DNA of 64,000 nt from Parelaphostrongylus tenuis (GCA_019055375.1 JAHQIW010006953.1:62001-126000), one strand, 5' to 3'. Shown: positions 1-10,535, numbered from the stretch's first letter. Numbers and translations are program-made. The notes: generated from the sequence alone by a model not told the origin.

Positions 1-110
1 AACAATGGACGAGCAACTCGAACGATTGGCTTTAAGGAAAACGAAACGTGTCAAAACGTTAGCCGAATAAAAATTGTTATTAAAACCTCATGCTACAGTT
101 TACGCTTGAT
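1..110 (+). repeat. Possible Penelope-like element terminal-repeat remnant
   Basis: Around 35-95 the sequence resembles the tail of the PLE terminal repeats seen later: an AAAACGTTAGCCGAATAAA block followed by a short AT-rich stretch and AACCTC. The copies near 51735 and 58555 have the same order (GAAACGTYAGCTG, then AAATAAA, then AACACC). The match is short and degenerate, and no PLE coding sequence is visible upstream inside the window. Confidence 0.2.
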
Positions 111-451
111 TTACAAAGACACTACACGTAGATGTTGGTCCGATCACGCGACATAGAATAATCGAACCCGTAACCCTCAAGTCTCAGTGCGCTGCGAGCA
201 AGCTTGATTAGGAAGACAAGACTCGCTTAGTTACTTGGACTTCTTCACAAACAGGTCCTGAGACTTCTACTATTCGTATCTTTCTTCGCACAATAGTCGA
301 GCGGTAGTGATCTGCTTTGGGCATGACGTCTTCATGGAACACATTATATACCACGAATATTTTTGCCAATATAGACGGTTGGCGTAAGCCACAAGTACGT
401 TTATCACTTTAAGTATATGTCAGAGAAGACGCTTCTCTCCGCTCAAAGTAG
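111..451. other. No recognisable feature
   Basis: I see no supported gene, repeat arm or RNA in this stretch. A B-box-like string on the minus strand near 165-180 is not accompanied by an A box or an acceptor stem. Confidence 0.4.
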
Positions 452-655
452 AAACGAGCTTGGTACTTTGGTGGGCTTTGGCAACTGTGAATACGGATTC
501 AATCACCTCTGCGCTATTTACGAAGTAAATTATATGACCCATTCTCTAGGATTCATCAGCACAATGCTGTACGCTTTACATCGCACTTCATAGTTAATAG
601 GTGGAAGAGCACTTTTTCCTGAACTTTGAGAGTTCAATTATTGATTAACGTTTAG

Positions 656-950
656 TAGAAATAGTAATGATGCTCAATTCAAGGTGTATGGTGAAGCCAA
701 GTCGCGTGGCGAAGACGACCAAGCTGCTCAGGAAAATACAGTAATAGTGGGCGCTACCACAACAACGCCTTCGAGCGAAATCGTGGATGAGGATGGCCTG
801 CTATCCTCTTCGAATGAAATCACCACGACACTGAGCGAACTTCCTGCTTCAGTCAAGTATACAATGACGCTGGAAGCAGTTTCTACACCAACAGTCCTCA
901 CGACATCAGATCCTGTATTCCAACTAACTCCAATAACTCTGGAGTTTTAA
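656..950 (+). CDS. Candidate 3'-terminal exon, Ser/Thr-rich tail (duplicated)
   Basis: The frame is open from an acceptor-like TTTAG at 651-655 to a TAA at 948-950. No ATG is needed if this is a terminal exon; the apparent start at 684 is GTG. The product is about 97 residues. It starts with a charged segment (NDAQFKVYGEAKSRGEDDQ) and continues into a Ser/Thr/Val-rich low-complexity tail. No family is recognised. The same frame in the duplicate copy is broken by a one-base deletion near 37103, so at most one copy can encode this tail. An alternative is a fortuitous open frame inside a mobile repeat. Confidence 0.35.
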
Positions 951-1448
951 TTGATCTAATTTGGAGTCTTATTTTTGGACAGTCTTCTTTTTATGATGTT
1001 ACCAAAGATATGGGTGTAGCTTAAGCCAGCAAGTACGAAGGATTTCATATAGATTGCTAGGGGTATCATTTTTATTTCAAGCGGGGTTTTTTCAATCATC
1101 ACTCGTATATTCTTTAGAAACGCTTATTTCAAAATCTCACTAACGAAAAAAAAACGCGTAACTCTAACATCTCAATATTCGTAATCGGTTCCACGGGGAA
1201 TCAAAACAAAGCCATAATGTTACCAAACATGAGGCCCACTTTGTAAACTATTTCTAAATAACAGCAAAAATAAAATAAAAACTGGAATAAGCGTATTCGA
1301 TATCTCAGACTAGTATTAGGAAGGATACTAAAGACACATCATTTTCAGAAGATTATACGACAGTTTTATCTCTTTTCTCAGTTTGTTGGTAAAATTATCG
1401 CTAAGAGGTCATAGTCTGAAAGTTGTTTCTTCCAACGAGATCATTTGA

Positions 1449-1667
1449 GACAACTTTTTCAGAATACTTTTTTATACAACGGGGTCAAAGATAGGACAGA
1501 GTAGAGGGTTTTCTTTACCGTGTGCGACATGTAAGTTAGTCAGTAGTAAAAATGGCGATGGCACGTCCTCTAGCAGCACCGCTTCTGGTCGTACCTACAG
1601 TTATCGGAAATACGCTTTTGTTCGGTCTAACGGCTACTACGATATGAAAGAAACTTTCGTGGAGTAA
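1449..1667 (+). other. Second reading frame conserved between the two duplicate copies
   Basis: This frame ends at TAA 1665-1667. It shares the strings TGSKIGQSRG and LPCATCKLVSSKN with the frame at 37771-37968 in the duplicate. Downstream of SGRT the copy-2 frame is shifted by one base. A perfect GTAAGT donor lies inside it (about 1530), so part of it could be spliced. No protein family is recognised. Conservation could simply reflect recent duplication. Confidence 0.2.
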
Positions 1668-2189
1668 AATTGAAATGGAGGAGCGCGGTATACAGTAGTA
1701 TAATGCTCGGCATCGTGCGGTCTGTGAAAATAACGTACCATCGTTTGTTCTTGTGCCATTTTCAACGAGATTTCTGTGTAATTTCATTATTCGTACACTT
1801 TATCAAATCAGTGAACTTTTTCTCCTTTTGCTTTAACCGTGACTGTAAAAAAATGCTTGCTATGTTTGAAGTCTAGTCTACAAAAACCTGGTTGCTAATA
1901 TGATATTTTGCTTCAATAGACTGAAGAAAATCAAATTTGGTAACTTTGACTAGTCATTGAGATATCTCATTGTACCTACTGTAAGAATGTAGCTGCTTTT
2001 CGTAGTGCAAATATAATGAAGACATGCTGCATTTTCCTATGTTTCTCAATCTTTTACACAGTTTTTTCTCTCTTCAATGAAGTGCTTTAGTGCTAACTAT
2101 GCAGATATGACAGTATGTAAATAAAAAGTAGAAACTGGTGTTGTCAACATGGTAAAGGTGATATACAGATACCCGAGGAAGAACGATTT

Positions 2190-2340
2190 GAGTGATGAGC
2201 AAAAATACGACCTCAGATGGAAGTCAAACTCGCGTTTTATTCATACTGGGAACGCATGCTGCCAGCACACCAGCGAAGTACATTCGCCACCACCACTCAC
2301 TACGCGGGTTCGACTCCCGTCTGAGGTTGTATTTTTGATC
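2190..2340. repeat. tRNA-like SINE, hybrid fold-back copy (GACCTCAG family)
   Basis: A minus-orientation B-box half (around 2220-2240) and a plus-orientation B-box half (GGTTCGACTCCCG, 2307-2319) face each other. They are bounded by ACCTCAGA and TCTGAGGT, so the unit folds back on itself. The outer flanks GAGTGATGAGCAAAA and TTTTTGATCATTC are also partly complementary. The equivalent unit in the duplicated segment is at 38585-38735, and the best-preserved member is at 16076-16205. Confidence 0.5.
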
Positions 2341-2621
2341 ATTCTTTGTCTTTAATCAAAATTGGTTAAGACATACATGGCCCACCAGCCTCGTCTGCTT
2401 TTTGAACACGCTAGCAAAGATATGAACGTAGTAGACATCAAAAGGCTAGGTAGAGTATTAGGCTTTGCCGCTAGTCTTTTTTCTTACTAGTAACTTCATC
2501 GAAGCCTTCCTTTCGGAATGGCCTACTGAATATAATGCGCCTTCAGCTACTTATATTCGAATATCATTGCCTTTTATTGAAAAGGACAAATCATGACCAC
2601 AAGGGCTTACTGTTTCTCAGA
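2341..2621. other. No recognisable feature
   Basis: AT-rich sequence. I see nothing supported until the acceptor-like TTTCTCAG just before 2622. Confidence 0.4.
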
Positions 2622-3030
2622 TGAAGGACGTAGTCACTTTCGATGTACCATTCCTACCCCTTGAACTGGGGAAATGGAGATTCATGAGTGAGAGAGAACT
2701 GCAAGTTGCTATGATAATAGTGAGAAGACTATTTGACAAAATCGATGACGGTAATTTGAAACCGTTACTCCATTGTATCAGTATAAAAAGTGTGTGACAC
2801 AACTACACGACTAAACGCCAATAATTTCATCATATAAGAGAGAACTACGAGCTGCTGCGCGACCAGCGAGAAGACTGTTTGATGAAGTTGATGACGTTTA
2901 TCTGAAATCAGCTCCATCATATCATGACTTTGATAGCTGCGTGATCAGTTTAACGACGTTCATGATATCAACTTGAAGTCGTTGCCTTATCCATTCTCTC
3001 AGCATAAAGCTTTCAAATTCCATTCTACTT
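2622..3030 (+). other. Degenerate coding-like tandem repeats
   Basis: After TTTCTCAG a frame opens with ATG at 2622 and runs to TGA near 2798. It contains a module with RRLFDKIDDGNLK. A second module near 2850-2935 has RRLFDEVDDVYLK, and a third near 2945-3000 has QFNDVHDINLKSLPY. Differences between modules 1 and 2 include several synonymous-type changes (CTG/CTA, CTA/CTG, GAC/GAT, TTG/CTG), which favours former coding sequence. The modules are not all in one frame, so this may be a decayed gene with internal repeats or a set of duplicated exons. No family is recognised. Confidence 0.3.
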
Positions 3031-3767
3031 TTTGGCGCGAAATATAGCGAAATGGTTATCGCATCATAGAATATCACATTCAGAAGTGTTCGTGTACTAG
3101 TGGTATATGCTCTCAGTTTTTCGTCTTCATGACAGTGTAATCTAAATCACCAGCACGAATGCACGACCGCCAATTCGTCTCAGAATCGTCAATCAGATTA
3201 TTTGAACGACGTTTCGATTTCCACCATTGAGCAACACGAAGACGATCTTTCTACCTATCTACCACTCATCCAATCCGTCCTTTGAAAGGCCTCACCTTCG
3301 CCGAAGGAAGTGGTTCTGTCAACTAAAGTGTTCATTTACTCATGAACGATTTATCGTGTTACTTTTCTCAGTATCTTCTTCTATCTGTAGAAAATTGCTT
3401 CTCACTGAGGTAGTTCGTTTTTCAGCAATTCTTTCATTTTTATTTATTGTGCCTTTGTTGATGAGCAATGTAGGGTCCTTCGACATATTTCTTGACTACT
3501 AAGAACTGCAAAAGGTTTGATCAGTTCTAACCTGAACATAAAATGGCAGCACTAACGGCGACTGAAATAGTCCGAACACTTGAAAAGTGCCAAAATCTAG
3601 TCGAGTTATCATGAATATCGTATGGCAACAAGAACATCTTATAGTTTCACTTCTTTATAATGATATTTTGAAATTCAGTGAACATTTTAATTGCCTTCAT
3701 ATTCCATGGAAATATTCGTACGCAGAAACTCAATCTTGACACTAACACGAGTTTAAATAATCAATCA
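3031..3767. other. No supported gene
   Basis: AT-rich. The 91-codon plus-strand frame at 3227-3502 has no motif and no acceptor or polyadenylation context, so I do not call it. Confidence 0.35.
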
Positions 3768-3831
3768 GAATTCATTTTATTCGACCGCCTATTGCGGTGG
3801 TATGATGTTATAATGAACCCAATGATGTAGA

Positions 3832-3955
3832 AGTGGTGTGCAAAAACATTTGCGTCTGGTGGGACTCGTACACAGATTTCACTCTTTCCGGTAGCGCGTG
3901 CTGAACCGTTGCACTACCGACGTTCGTTTTTGACGCCACTCTTTCTACGAAACAA
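3832..3955 (-). repeat. tRNA-like SINE unit (GCGTC acceptor family)
   Basis: Read on the minus strand it has an A-box region (GGTAGTGCAACGGTT), a B-box region and a GCGTC-type acceptor end. The flanks AAGTGGTGTGCAAAA (left) and GACGCCACTCTTT (right) are partly complementary, which extends the acceptor stem. The anticodon arm is degenerate, so this is a SINE and not a tRNA gene. Confidence 0.6.
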
Positions 3956-4109
3956 CGCCTTATCTGTCAACAACCAACCGCCTACTGTCTGGCATGGGCA
4001 GTCACTGTCGACACTGAACCACTTATCTAATTGGGTTTGATAATCAATCAAATTCATTTTATTTAATAGCTTATTACGATGGTATGATGTTACGCGTTGT
4101 AGCGTAGAA

Positions 4110-4220
4110 AAAGTGGTGACAAAAACGAGCGCTGGTAGTGCAACGGTTCAGCATGCGCTACCGGAAAGAGTGAAATCTGGGTTCGAGTCCCAGCTGACGC
4201 AAATTTTCCTGCACACCCCT
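4110..4220 (+). repeat. tRNA-like SINE unit (GCGTC acceptor family)
   Basis: The tRNA-like core is at about 4128-4200. It has an A-box-like GGTAGTGCAACGG, a B box GGTTCGAGTCC, and a 3' acceptor CTGACGC that can pair with a GCG-CTGG-type 5' end. Flanks AAGTGGTGACAAAAA and TCCTGCACACCCCT pair partly. No 5-bp anticodon stem is visible. Confidence 0.6.
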
Positions 4221-4225
4221 ATACA

Positions 4226-5054
4226 TTATTGGGTTTAACACGAGTATTTGCTCAAATCGTTTGCGGCAACTAATCAATCCATGCGATGTTTAGTAGAAAA
4301 AGCGCTGAAAACATGAAACATTTCATGCTCTCGTAGCATCGTTTCGTTCTTCCTTTCAGATTGTTAGCATGACACATGACAAATGACCAGTGCGGAAATT
4401 GGCAGAATTCATTTTCCATGGCCATCGCGTATCAAAGAGCTCTTCGTGGTTTGAAAAGTCATATAAGGATTTTATTGCTAATAATCTAGCTAGAATTCTT
4501 ATTTGTTGATTTCAAAGAAACTCCTTGTTAGTCGGCGTGAAGTTCGTATTCTGTGTTCCTGTTGCTGTTGCTGTTATTGTCGTTCGATGGCTGACTTTTC
4601 GGCGACTTGATCTTTATAGAAGCCTTCAGAGATTAATCAACGCTGAAGGCTTCGTCTTCTGCCCCCAACAATTAGCTGCGCTTTTATACGGTAATCATGG
4701 ACTTTTTTTTAGTGTACAAGGAAAGATGACGTCCTTGATGTACATCGACACATCAAGACCCAGGGCTATCAACTCCTCCGTGGCTGAAGGAGGCGCAAAG
4801 TCAATGAGAGGGGATAAGTCGCAAAGCGCCCTTTTCATATATGACTACAATATGAAATAGGACTATTGAAATTCATAAAAATGGACAAATTTGATAACCT
4901 CATGAGGAATGTGAGCCTAAATTTACTTTTTCCATTGGTTTCACTACTATCTCATCCATCAGACAAAGCCCTTGCTTTGCTTTTCTCTTAGTCGTACTTT
5001 TACTCTATCGGTGCTAGTAGCAAGCACCTATCAAATATTGGGAATCATTTCATT
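4226..5054. other. No supported gene
   Basis: A 111-codon plus-strand frame (4525-4860, TTG start) begins with a hydrophobic Val/Ala-rich run. It shows no recognisable domain and no splice or poly(A) context. A short hairpin (AGCCTTCAG ... CTGAAGGCT) lies at about 4622-4650. Confidence 0.35.
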
Positions 5055-5147
5055 AAGACCATTGGTAAGGAGTGCTTTTCAATATTCTAAGCAATAAGGT
5101 GTGCTTTTCAACATTCAAGACCATTGGTAAGGAGTGTTTTCAATAAC
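5055..5147 (+). repeat. Three-unit short tandem repeat
   Basis: Units of about 28-34 bp: AAGACCATTGGTAAGGAGTG with a TTTTCAATATTC tail at 5055-5088, a diverged unit at 5089-5116, and AAGACCATTGGTAAGGAGTG again at 5117-5147. This is local duplication with no coding content. Confidence 0.6.
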
Positions 5148-5279
5148 AAATGCCATGATTACACAGACAATTTGCAGAAATGTTTCTCATTAATTCTGAC
5201 AAATAAAAGGCGTAAAATTTGTCTCTTCATTTTTATATTTTTTCATGCTTGATCTTCGAGATTTCGCTTCCATGTAATT

Positions 5280-5365
5280 ATGATGAGAACACGTGTGGCA
5301 CAGTGCTTAGGGGTCCTGCTATTCATGGCTCTAGGAGTCGAAACTTTCCTAGAGATGTATAAAAA
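5280..5365 (+). repeat. Decayed tRNA-headed SINE fragment
   Basis: GTGTGGCACAGTGCTTAGGGG matches the A-box head of the SINE family at 36284 (GTGGCGCAGTGGTTAGAGG). A weak B-box-like GAGTCGAAAC follows about 40 bp later. The body is not recognisable. Confidence 0.3.
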
Positions 5366-5941
5366 GGCTATGTTTATTGTCATACGTAATGAATTTCCAT
5401 ACATACGCTTAAGTCAGCTGTGAACATCATCCATTGCTATAACCTGGTAACATCGCCATTGCCTTTATTGAAACGGCGTATTCAGAAGGAAAAACTTCAT
5501 ACTTGTGGAAAAATTTATTCCCCGAACTATGTTCTCAAGCATGTTTTCTCACTCATTTTAGTTTCTATTTAGCTCATATTAATCATACATTTCCCATTTA
5601 GAATGTAATTCTCCTTTATTCATTGCTACAAGTAATCGTCAAACTATCGATAAGAAGTTGAGTAATACGGCTTATGTCTTTCAATTCTGATGTGATCTCA
5701 TTTCATGCAATATCTCAAGGCCATCATTGTGCTTGAAAATTACAGCTTAACGGATAGTCTACCAAAATAATGATCGCACACTGCATACGATGCAGTTCAT
5801 CGATAATTCTCTCCCTTCAGAAATTGTATCTTTATAAAATTATGAAACACATCATTCCATCTTTCTATGACCATAAGTATACCTTTCCTTCGAGTGCTTT
5901 ATTAAGACCACGCTCAAATTTCAATAGATCCTTTCATTATT

Positions 5942-6036
5942 GAGCCAACATGTCATGTGGTCTGGTAAAGGCTCTTGTACAGCCCGAGACTGGGGCTGTA
6001 CAAGAGCCCTTACCAGACCACATGGCATGTTGGCTC
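5942..6036. repeat. Near-perfect 44-bp-arm hairpin (minimal fold-back element)
   Basis: The left arm 5942-5985 and right arm 5993-6036 are reverse complements at 42 of 44 positions, with a 7-nt loop. The arm starts GAGCC, contains CATGTGGTCTGGTAA and ends TGTACAGCCC. This resembles the outer end of the longer fold-back family at 10536, 39023, 48965 and 61335 (TTGAGC ... ATGAGGTCTG ... CTTATACAG), so it looks like an internally deleted member. Confidence 0.65.
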
Positions 6037-6049
6037 AAATAATAATGAC

Positions 6050-6789
6050 CATAAGTACTTTTATCATCTTTTATATTGCGCTACAAACATGGCTTATCAC
6101 GGCGGCTTTTGTGGGCACTAACAATTGGAAATACGATATTTTCCCGAGTATGCATTCCTCGTACTGAAAGTGGGAATTTTTGAGGTACTTGAGCGTTTTC
6201 TTCACTGACAATACGTTGACAGAAGTCTCTCCAGTAATACCGAATGTTTTCGTGGAGGCAGAGCTTTCTTAGAATCGAAATTTAATTATATAAAACGAAA
6301 AAAATGATCTGTTGTGAAATAATATTAAAGCTCTTCGAGAGCAAAACGTTCCTTTTTTCGTTTGCACAACATAGTACGAAGGTCTTTGCACAGATCAGGC
6401 TCATTACTAAAATTTCCAGTTTTCAAACTTTCGAACGATCGCTAACAGTCTAGTGCAAACTTCTTTTCCAAGAAAAAGCCATGGAAACACGTGTACATTC
6501 CACACATTTCGTGCGACAATTGAAAATTTTCAGAATAACTAGACATTATTTTCATTGAAAACACATTTTCACAGGTTCCTTCAATAGCAATCTATTTTTT
6601 CATAGCGACAAAGCTTGCTTAAAATTAATTGTCTACTGGATTATACCAAAAATTCGCTGTGAAATTGATACAAGGCACTGCTGAATCAAACCTAGTTCCT
6701 CTCATAGTGAGACATAATCGAAGGTTGTTTCACAGATCAAGCTAGCGCTGGGATCATAGACTAAAAAAAAAAGGAATGTGTGTAAACAG
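6050..6789. other. No recognisable feature
   Basis: AT-rich sequence with only short open frames. It ends at a short A-run (about 6763) beside the 3' end of the RTE element. Confidence 0.4.
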
Positions 6790-6806
6790 ATGCTGTATCA
6801 CCTGTA

Positions 6807-7334
6807 TCACCTGTCGTCCCGTTGATCGTCGAGTGACTCGAGCGGGTACCAGCAACTCTTCCATTTTTCCCTATCGCGTGCAAGAGTAGCCCAGTGGGTC
6901 CTCCTTGCTCTAGGAATTCGCTGAGCATCATATCTTTCTTCCATCGCTTTCGTGAAGAAATCGGACCAACGGGTCAGTGGTCTTCCTTTAGAGCGCTTGA
7001 CGTCCCGAGGAATCCAGTCGGTAACGGCTCTCGTCCATCGGTTGTCGTTGAAGCGCATCACGTGTCCGGCCCACCTTATTTTCGATATCCTGGCGTGTAG
7101 AACGGCGTCTCTGATTTTCGATCGTTGACGTAGGTCGGAAGTTCGGATCCTTTGTCTCATTTGCGAAATACGAGACACTCCTAGCATCGACCTTTCGACT
7201 GCGCGTTCGATAACGGCAAGTGATCTTTCATCCTGCTTACGTAGCGACCAGGTTTCTGCTGCATACGTTAGGGCAGGGATAATTGTCGAGTCGAAAAGGT
7301 GGGCACGGAGTCGGATGTTCTTTGTCCTCTTCAC
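6807..7334 (-). pseudogene. RTE C-terminal region
   Basis: This continues the LINE after the frameshift at about 7358. It reads KNIRLRAHLFDSTIIPALTY, ERSMLGVSR, WAGHVMRFNDNRW and WATLARDREKWK, then a stop. This conserved tail follows the RT in nematode RTE-like elements and ends just before the 3' tandem repeats. It is the same polyprotein as the 7351-8991 stretch. Confidence 0.85.
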
Positions 7335-7350
7335 TACATCTTCGATGCTC

Positions 7351-8991
7351 TTAAACGTTCTCCCAAGCCGCTCGTTTCCTCCTGCTCAACTCTGGGGCTA
7401 GGTCGTTCATCATGTTGATTTCACGACCTAGATAGATGTAACTGGAGCATTCGGAAATTGTCGTTCCGTTGAGCGTGAATGGGGCATTAGAAACCCATCC
7501 GTTCCTCATGAACATTGTTTTCGTTAGATTCAGTTGAAGACCGATCTTTCCACAGGCGTTATCGAAATCAGTCAACATTCGTTCCGCTTGGCTGATGTTT
7601 GGTGTTATGAGAACGATATCGTCAGCAAAGCGAAGATGGTTTAATTGTCGACCGTCAATTTTCACTCCCATTTCGTCCCATTCTAATGTTCGCATGACGT
7701 TTTGTAGGGTGGCAGTGAATAGTTTTGGCGATATTGTATCGCCTTGTCGAACCCCTCTTCTTACGTCAATTGTGATATTGTTGTAGAATGGAGATATTCT
7801 GGTCGTGAAATCTTTATAAAGCTCACGAAGGATCATTATGTACCGAGTAGGGACGCCCTGGTTATCCAGAGCCTCTATAACCGCTTCTGTTTCCACTGAA
7901 TCAAAGGCTTTTTTCAGATCGATGAAAGTGAGACAGAGTGGTTGTTTGTACTCTCGCGAAACTTCAATGAGTCTTGTGATCGTGTGGATGTGGTCCATGG
8001 TACTAAATCCTTTTCTGAACCCTGCTTGTTCGCATGGCTGTCCTTCGTCCAGTGTTCTGTCAATCCTGTTCAGAATGACTCGAGTAAAGAGTTTATAGAC
8101 AACGGACAGCAAGCAGATTGGGCGATAATTGCCTATGTCGTGAAGGTCTCCCTTTTTGAACAACAATACGGTCTTGCTGGTTTTCCATTGAATTGGGACC
8201 TTGCATTCTGACAGGTAGCGAGTGAAGAGCCGAGCCAGGGTGTTGATGAGAACTGGCGGCAGGTTCTTCAGGTGTTCTGGTCTAATCCTGTCTGGACCGG
8301 GTGTTGTTCTGTTTTTCACCGACGATATAGCATGTCGGATTTCGGAAGGAAGGACCGGTGGAACGACATATTCGTCCTCTTTCAATTTATATGACGGTAA
8401 GAGAACATGGCTAGCGAAGAGATCCGAGTAGTACTGGTGGATGATTTTCTCCATAGCCCTTCTGGAAGCTGTAAGTGTCCCGTCAGGGTATCGGAGTGCA
8501 ATCATCTTGGTCTTATAGTTGGCGAAGCCTCGCTGGGCTTTGCGAATGCTCTTCCCAGCTTCTGCAGCTTCTGCCATAACTGCTGCTCTTCTCTCTTTAA
8601 GGTCTTCTTTTATCGCTTCTCTGCATCGTTTCGCAAGTTCGGACGTAAGGTTTCGGTTGCCTGCGGCTCGTGCGATTCCACGTTGACGTATCAGCTCGAG
8701 TGTCTGCGGAGACAAGCGTCTCTTCGTGACCTTAGGACTTTCGGCTTTTTTAGCGCCAACGTGAAGATATTCAACGAGTCGATCGTATTCTTCGTCGATG
8801 TTGTCGACAACGGTATCTTCCCAAGAGCCGACTAATGATTTGAATACATCCCAGTTTATGGTAGTTCTGGGATTTCGTTGTTTGAATTTAGCGGCTTTCT
8901 CTCCTCTCCTCGAAAATCGGAACGTTGCGCGAAGGAGGCGATGGTCTGATCCGTGTAGAACTTGGGAACAACAGCGACGTCGGTCAGGCAA
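7351..8991 (-). pseudogene. RTE reverse transcriptase domain
   Basis: A 546-codon open stretch starts within the end of the endonuclease (GSDHRLLRA). A charged connector follows, then the RT fingers/palm: TPGPDRIRPEHLK, GNYRPICLLSVVYK, FIDLKKAFDSVE, GVRQGDTISPKLF and the catalytic FADD near residue 455. The frame ends prematurely at AAWENV* because of one extra base at about 7358 relative to the second copy (which reads AAWGTFKSIED). All RT catalytic motifs are intact here, unlike the copy at 12042. Confidence 0.9.
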
Positions 8992-9168
8992 AACCTTCGA
9001 TTTACTATGATGTGATCTATTTCGTTATGGTACTCTCCATTGGGAGACTCCCACGTCCATCGCTGAGAGAGAGGCTTTTGGAATTGCGAGTTACCATGGA
9101 TGGTTTGGTCGTCATGATAAACTCGGATAGCCTCTCACCCTGTTCATTCCATTCTAGTCCGTGGGTCC

Positions 9169-9801
9169 CTATGTGACGTTCTTCAGACGTTCTTCTAGGT
9201 CCAATTTTTGCGTTAAAATCTCCGACAATGACCTTGAAGAATTATGATCTTCTCTGAAGAATTTTTCGAGTTCCATATAGAACGCTTCGACTTCGTCTTC
9301 GTCATAGCTTGATGTTGGTGCGTAAGCAACGAAGATGGTCAAAGCCGGCATAGAACCACATCGTTTCAACCGTAATCGTCCGATGCGGGTTGTTAGTTGT
9401 TCGAACGAATCAATGTTCACGGTCAAATTCGATTTGACGAGGACGCCAACGCCACCGACACCTCTGCGATCGCATGTTCCAAGGAACAGTTCTTCTCCGG
9501 TGTCATAGACAGCGTGAAAAGGATGGCGCCTTCTCGTCTCAGCCAGGCCAATGACGTCGTACCTTATTCTTCTTGCTTGAATCAACAGATCTTCTACAGC
9601 GGTTTGTTGAGCAAGGGTTCTTGCATTGTAGGTACAGATCGTCATTTTAGTCCGTTTCGATCTTGGCAGCCTAGTTCGGCCCTGAGATTTTAGCAGCCTC
9701 TCCGTACTCGTCCTACCTGGCGCTGCCGTACCAGGGGCTCTTTCGGGGTCAGGGGAATGAGGCCCATATTTGTTACTGTTTTTGGCATTTTTGATACCCA
9801 A
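9169..9801 (-). pseudogene. RTE endonuclease domain (frameshifted)
   Basis: This is the N-terminal part of the LINE polyprotein. Visible motifs of the exonuclease-endonuclease-phosphatase fold include TYNARTL near the start, GLAETRR, GVGGVGVLVK and IFVAYAPTS. The frame departs from the family after FFREDH (about 9240). Homologous endonuclease sequence continues in another frame (to about 9100) and then in a third, with NEIDHIIVNRRF visible around 9020-9000. Single-base indels at about 9240, 9105 and 8960 account for this. The encoded enzyme would nick target DNA for target-primed reverse transcription. Confidence 0.85.
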
Positions 9802-10185
9802 CGTGTAGCTTGCCAGGCTCTAAACGTGGGGGCTGGGTACTCACGAGTAGCTTGCCAGTCTCTCTCGGAGGAGCGGGAGGAGCTTATTTGTTGGAGGCGA
9901 CTCCTAACCGCCTCCCATGTACTTCCCAGCCGCTTGATTGCAAGCTTTTGGCCGACTTGACTCGTAGAAATAGAGTTTTTGTCAAGTCGGCGCTGCAGAA
10001 GCAGGGAGCTCGTCCCCTGAATCCACCTGCGTCTCTGGGAAGCACACGGTCGCTTTTGGTTCGCGTTTTATTCCCCTATCCACCACCTGGGGACGCGCCA
10101 CGTGCCCTCGCGACTAACCGGGCGGGATCCCTCAAAGAGGGAGGTCCGTGGTGTATAACAGTCGGTAATATGTTCTTTTTCGGAT

Positions 10186-10535
10186 AAATGTGATATTCTT
10201 TTTGAACGGCACATGGTGTGTTCTCCGTATTTAAAATTGTTATGAGAAGTCTCTTCTATGATAATCCACCACTTAAGGTGACGATACCCTCATGAAAGTT
10301 ACAAGATAACTTCCCACATTTTCATTACTTCGTGTGCAAAAACAGATTTCCCCTCTCGCGCGACGTGGCAAACGGTGGTGGCTTCACCACATGCAGGGTG
10401 CGGAAAAAGTTTTGTCAATACCGTATTTTATTAAATTCAGCATTGCTACCACGCTGATTTTAACGCTGATGATTTTGTCTTTGCTTTCGACTCTATATAA
10501 AGACCTCGCTTAAGAACAGTAGTAATCTAATAATC
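10186..10535. other. No recognisable feature
   Basis: AT-rich sequence between the RTE 5' end and a fold-back element. No gene is supported. Confidence 0.4.

Larger units (their letters stand above)
452..2330 (+). repeat. 1.9 kb duplicated segment, copy 1
   Basis: This segment is closely similar, in the same order and orientation, to 36768-38725. Shared landmarks are the GTACTTTGGTGGGCT start, the Ser/Thr-rich reading frame at 656-950, the second conserved frame at 1449-1667, and a tRNA-like hairpin at the end. Differences are scattered substitutions and small indels; copy 2 has an extra block of about 60 bp before the tRNA-like hairpin. The first about 100 bp (480-575) resembles the tail of the 300-bp SINE family found at 36284 and 53563. 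It is either a segmental duplication carrying the 3' end of a gene or a low-copy mobile element. No TIRs or LTRs are visible. Confidence 0.75.
3768..4225. repeat. Composite element with a head-to-head pair of tRNA-like SINEs
   Basis: Two direct repeats (3768-3812 and 4050-4095, AATTCATTTTATT ... GGTATGATGTTA) frame a minus-strand tRNA-like unit and a spacer, and a plus-strand tRNA-like unit follows. The spacer contains CCAACCGCCTACTGTCTGGC. The same order (direct repeat, minus tRNA-like, CCAACCGCC spacer, direct repeat, plus tRNA-like 3' end) recurs at 22480-22858, so this is an inherited composite structure. Confidence 0.6.
6790..10185 (-). mobile_element. RTE-clade non-LTR retrotransposon, nearly full length, frameshifted
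   Basis: A minus-strand LINE has a GC-rich 5' leader (about 9802-10185), an apurinic-endonuclease-type domain, a reverse transcriptase and an RTE-type C-terminal region. It ends in a short tandem GGTGATACA-type 3' tail (about 6790-6815), which is typical of RTE elements. It is coding-dense but interrupted by at least four frameshifts, so it is a recent but dead copy. A 5'-truncated relative on the other strand is at 12042-13740. No target duplication could be recognised by eye. Confidence 0.9.

Noticed and set aside
4128..4200. Possible genuine tRNA gene
   Set aside because: A and B boxes and acceptor pairing are present, but the anticodon stem is absent and several near-copies with the same flanks occur in the window, so it is a SINE.
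4525..4860. 111-codon plus-strand frame with a hydrophobic start
   Set aside because: TTG start, no acceptor and no recognisable motif.
8407..8835. 142-codon plus-strand frame inside the RTE region
   Set aside because: Antisense shadow of the reverse-transcriptase frame at 7351-8991.
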